8,305 nt of DNA from Ramlibacter sp. (GTDB lineage Bacteria > Pseudomonadota > Gammaproteobacteria > Burkholderiales > Burkholderiaceae_C): NCBI GenBank assembly GCA_021156245.1, contig JAJNBO010000083.1, forward strand, positions 1 through 8,305, in the 5' to 3' direction. Below, one piece after another: positions 6,582-8,305 of the stretch. The notes under the pieces were generated by a model. That model did no database searches, was not told the DNA's origin, and saw only the letters and a program-made list of their open reading frames with translations. Every line of letters starts with the position of its first letter. The stretch's first letter is position 1. The position numbers were made by a program, and so were the translations under genes.

Positions 6582-7555
6582 GGCCCTTCCGCTACGAGCG
6601 CGCGGCGAGCGTCGAGGCCGCGGCGAAGGCCGTCGCCGAATCGCCCGGCGCGAAATTCATCGCCGGCGGCACCAACCTGCTGGACCTGATGAAGATCGAG
6701 GTGGAGACCCCTGCGACCCTGGTCGACGTCACCCGCCTCGCGCTCGCGCGGATCGACGAGCATCCGGATGGCGGGCTGCGCATCGGCACGCTCGTGCGCA
6801 ACAGCGACCTCGCGGCGGACCCGCGGGTGCGCGAGCGCTATCCGGTGCTCAGTCGCGCGCTGCTCGCGGGCGCTTCCGCGCAGTTGCGCAACAAGGCCAC
6901 CACGGGCGGCAACCTGCTGCAGCGCACGCGCTGCTACTACTTCTACGATCCCGGCAAGCCGTGCAACAAGCGCACGCCCGGATCCGGCTGCTCCGCCATC
7001 GGCGGCTTCACCCGCAACCACGCGATCGTCGGCACGAGCGAGCACTGCATCGCGACGCATCCTTCCGACATGGCGGTGGCGATGCGGGTGCTGGACGCGC
7101 AGGTGGAGACGGTCGACGGCCAGGGACGGCGCCGCGTGATCCCGATCGCCGACTTCCACCGCCTGCCCGGCGACACGCCGCACGTCGACACCAACCTCGC
7201 GCAGGGCGAGCTCATCACCTCCGTGGTGCTGCCGCCGCCGCCGCCCGGCCGGCAGGTCTACCGCAAGGTGCGCGACCGCGCGTCCTATGCCTTCGCCCTG
7301 GTGTCGGTCGCCGCCATCGTGGATGCCGGCGGGGGCACGATCCGCAACGCCCGGTTTGCCTTCGGCGGAATCGCCCACCAGCCCTGGCGCGTGGAAGCGG
7401 CCGAACAGGCGGTCGCCGGCGCGCCGGTCACGCAGGTCGACGCGGCCGCCGACGTGGTGCTGCAAGGCGCGCGCGGGCAGGGCGACAACGATTTCAAGCT
7501 CCCGCTGGTGCGCCGCGTGCTCGCCGGTGTGCTGGCCGAAGCCGGCGCGTCGTGA
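6578..7555 (+). CDS. Molybdenum hydroxylase FAD subunit with 4Fe-4S insertion (PaoB/YagS-like)
   Basis: 325 residues (E. coli PaoB: 318). This subunit binds FAD and hands electrons to the external acceptor. The N-terminal FAD-binding part has the loop [11 protein letters not shown] (29-39) and [11 protein letters not shown] (108-118), followed by the C-terminal CO-dehydrogenase-flavoprotein-type domain (about 215-323). Between them is the insertion that sets PaoB apart from most family members: C119, C129 (KPCNKR), C138 (PGSGC) and C157 ([17 protein letters not shown]), the four-cysteine set that holds an extra 4Fe-4S cluster in E. coli PaoB. From memory, the match to PaoB is close over the whole length, including [19 protein letters not shown]. 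It starts within the 2Fe-2S gene (ATGA overlap) and ends 10 bp before the large subunit. No signal peptide is present. Confidence 0.95.
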   Translation: MRPFRYERAASVEAAAKAVAESPGAKFIAGGTNLLDLMKIEVETPATLVDVTRLALARIDEHPDGGLRIGTLVRNSDLAADPRVRERYPVLSRALLAGASAQLRNKATTGGNLLQRTRCYYFYDPGKPCNKRTPGSGCSAIGGFTRNHAIVGTSEHCIATHPSDMAVAMRVLDAQVETVDGQGRRRVIPIADFHRLPGDTPHVDTNLAQGELITSVVLPPPPPGRQVYRKVRDRASYAFALVSVAAIVDAGGGTIRNARFAFGGIAHQPWRVEAAEQAVAGAPVTQVDAAADVVLQGARGQGDNDFKLPLVRRVLAGVLAEAGAS

Positions 7556-7565
7556 GGACACCCGC

Positions 7566-8305
7566 ATGGAAATGAACCAGCCCGCGCCGCGCAATGCGCT
7601 GGACGAAAACCGCCATGGGCAGATCGGCCGCGCGCTCGACCGCGTGGACGGCCCGCAGAAGGTGGCCGGCACCGCGCCCTATGCCTACGAGGTGGGCGAG
7701 GCGCCGCAGCCGCCCGCCTACGGCTTCATCGTGGAAGCGGCGATCCCGCGCGGGCGCGTGCGCGACATCGACACGGCCGCCGCCGAAGCGGCACCGGGCG
7801 TGCTGTTGGTGATGACGCATCGCAACGCGCCGCGCCAGGCCGCCTACGGTCCGCTCAGCAACCAGGACCGTTTCGGCCGCTCCACGCCGTATCTGTCCGA
7901 CGCCCTGATCCCGCACCATGGGGAACCGGTCGCCTTCGTGGTGGCCGAGACCTTCGAGCAGGCGCGGCATGCGAGCCGGCTGGTCCACGTCGACTACGAG
8001 CGCGTGGACGGCGAGTATGCCCTGCAGGATCACCTGGCGCAGGCGGAAGAACCGAAGGACGACGAGGAGCCGGAGACGCGGGTGGGCGACTTCGAGCAGG
8101 CCTTCGCTGCCGCGCCGGTGCAGGTGGACGTGCAGTACACGACGCCGGTGCACATCCACGCACAGATGGAGCCGCATGCGGCGCTGGCATGGTGGCAAGG
8201 TGACCGCGTCATCGTGCACTGCTCGACGCAGCTGCTGGAAAGCGCGCAGCGGCGCGTCGCCCACACGCTGCAGATCCCCGAGGACAAGGTGCGCGTCGTC
8301 AGCCG
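7566..8305 (+). CDS. Molybdenum hydroxylase large (Mo-cofactor) subunit, 5' part (PaoC/YagR-like)
   Basis: Translation from ATG 7566 gives 246 residues with no stop before the right edge; E. coli PaoC is about 730 residues, so roughly a third is visible. This subunit carries the molybdopterin cytosine dinucleotide cofactor and the substrate site. Visible features that match PaoC from memory are IGRALDRVDGPQKVAGTAPYAYE near the N-terminus, AYGFIVEAAIPRGRV, VAFVVAETFEQAR, VGDFEQAF, YTTPVHIHAQMEPHAALA (the conserved MEPH motif) and the following ESAQRRVAHTLQIPEDKVRVVS. The catalytic glutamate and most cofactor contacts lie outside the window. GAGGA at 7554-7558, overlapping the previous stop, is spaced 7 nt from this ATG and supports it over the in-frame ATG at 7572. 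There is no signal peptide. A PaoD/XdhC-type maturation gene would be expected further downstream. Confidence 0.94.
   Translation, partial: MEMNQPAPRNALDENRHGQIGRALDRVDGPQKVAGTAPYAYEVGEAPQPPAYGFIVEAAIPRGRVRDIDTAAAEAAPGVLLVMTHRNAPRQAAYGPLSNQDRFGRSTPYLSDALIPHHGEPVAFVVAETFEQARHASRLVHVDYERVDGEYALQDHLAQAEEPKDDEEPETRVGDFEQAFAAAPVQVDVQYTTPVHIHAQMEPHAALAWWQGDRVIVHCSTQLLESAQRRVAHTLQIPEDKVRVVS

Noticed and set aside
6533..7672. 379-codon minus-strand open frame opposite the FAD subunit gene
   Set aside because: It is antisense to a well-matched PaoB-like gene and has shadow-type composition.

Overview
The window is GC-rich with strong G/C bias at third codon positions, and its gene families point to a betaproteobacterium of the order Burkholderiales, probably Comamonadaceae-like. 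The clues are a BPSS1780-family membrane protein, a type II (APH-fold) homoserine kinase beside polA, and promoters in which only a -10 element is recognisable. The lineage is an inference from gene content, not from a marker gene.

Left part, minus strand (about 1-3150). Reading in the direction of transcription: a small secreted DUF2782-like protein, then thrB (homoserine kinase, threonine synthesis) one base later. After a 43-bp gap come a six-helix membrane protein of the BPSS1780 family and a FecR-domain protein with a twin-arginine signal, which overlap by 4 bp (ATGA). After a 130-bp gap containing a perfect 15-bp palindrome, an unidentified gene starts and runs off the left edge.

Middle, plus strand (3183-5999). 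A full-length polA encodes DNA polymerase I. Every catalytic residue I checked for 5' nuclease, 3'-5' proofreading and polymerase activity is present. polA and the DUF2782 gene are divergent, with only 32 bp between their start codons. That gap holds two back-to-back -10-like hexamers inside an inverted repeat.

Right part, plus strand (6057-8305). A three-gene operon encodes a molybdenum hydroxylase of the PaoABC (YagTSR) type: a 2Fe-2S subunit, an FAD subunit that keeps the extra four-cysteine insertion of PaoB, and the start of the molybdenum-cofactor subunit, cut by the right edge. Unlike E. coli PaoA, the small subunit has no Tat signal, and an in-frame stop just upstream rules one out, so this enzyme is predicted to be cytoplasmic.

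The content is mostly housekeeping plus an oxidoreductase operon. I found no transposon, phage, CRISPR, tRNA or rRNA, and no new defence-like system. The most interesting points are the repeated pattern of -10-like hexamers only 6-10 nt from start codons (possible leaderless transcripts), the symmetric divergent polA promoter region, the Tat-less PaoABC-type enzyme, and the Tat-exported FecR-domain protein with a CxCYG motif and no FecI partner.
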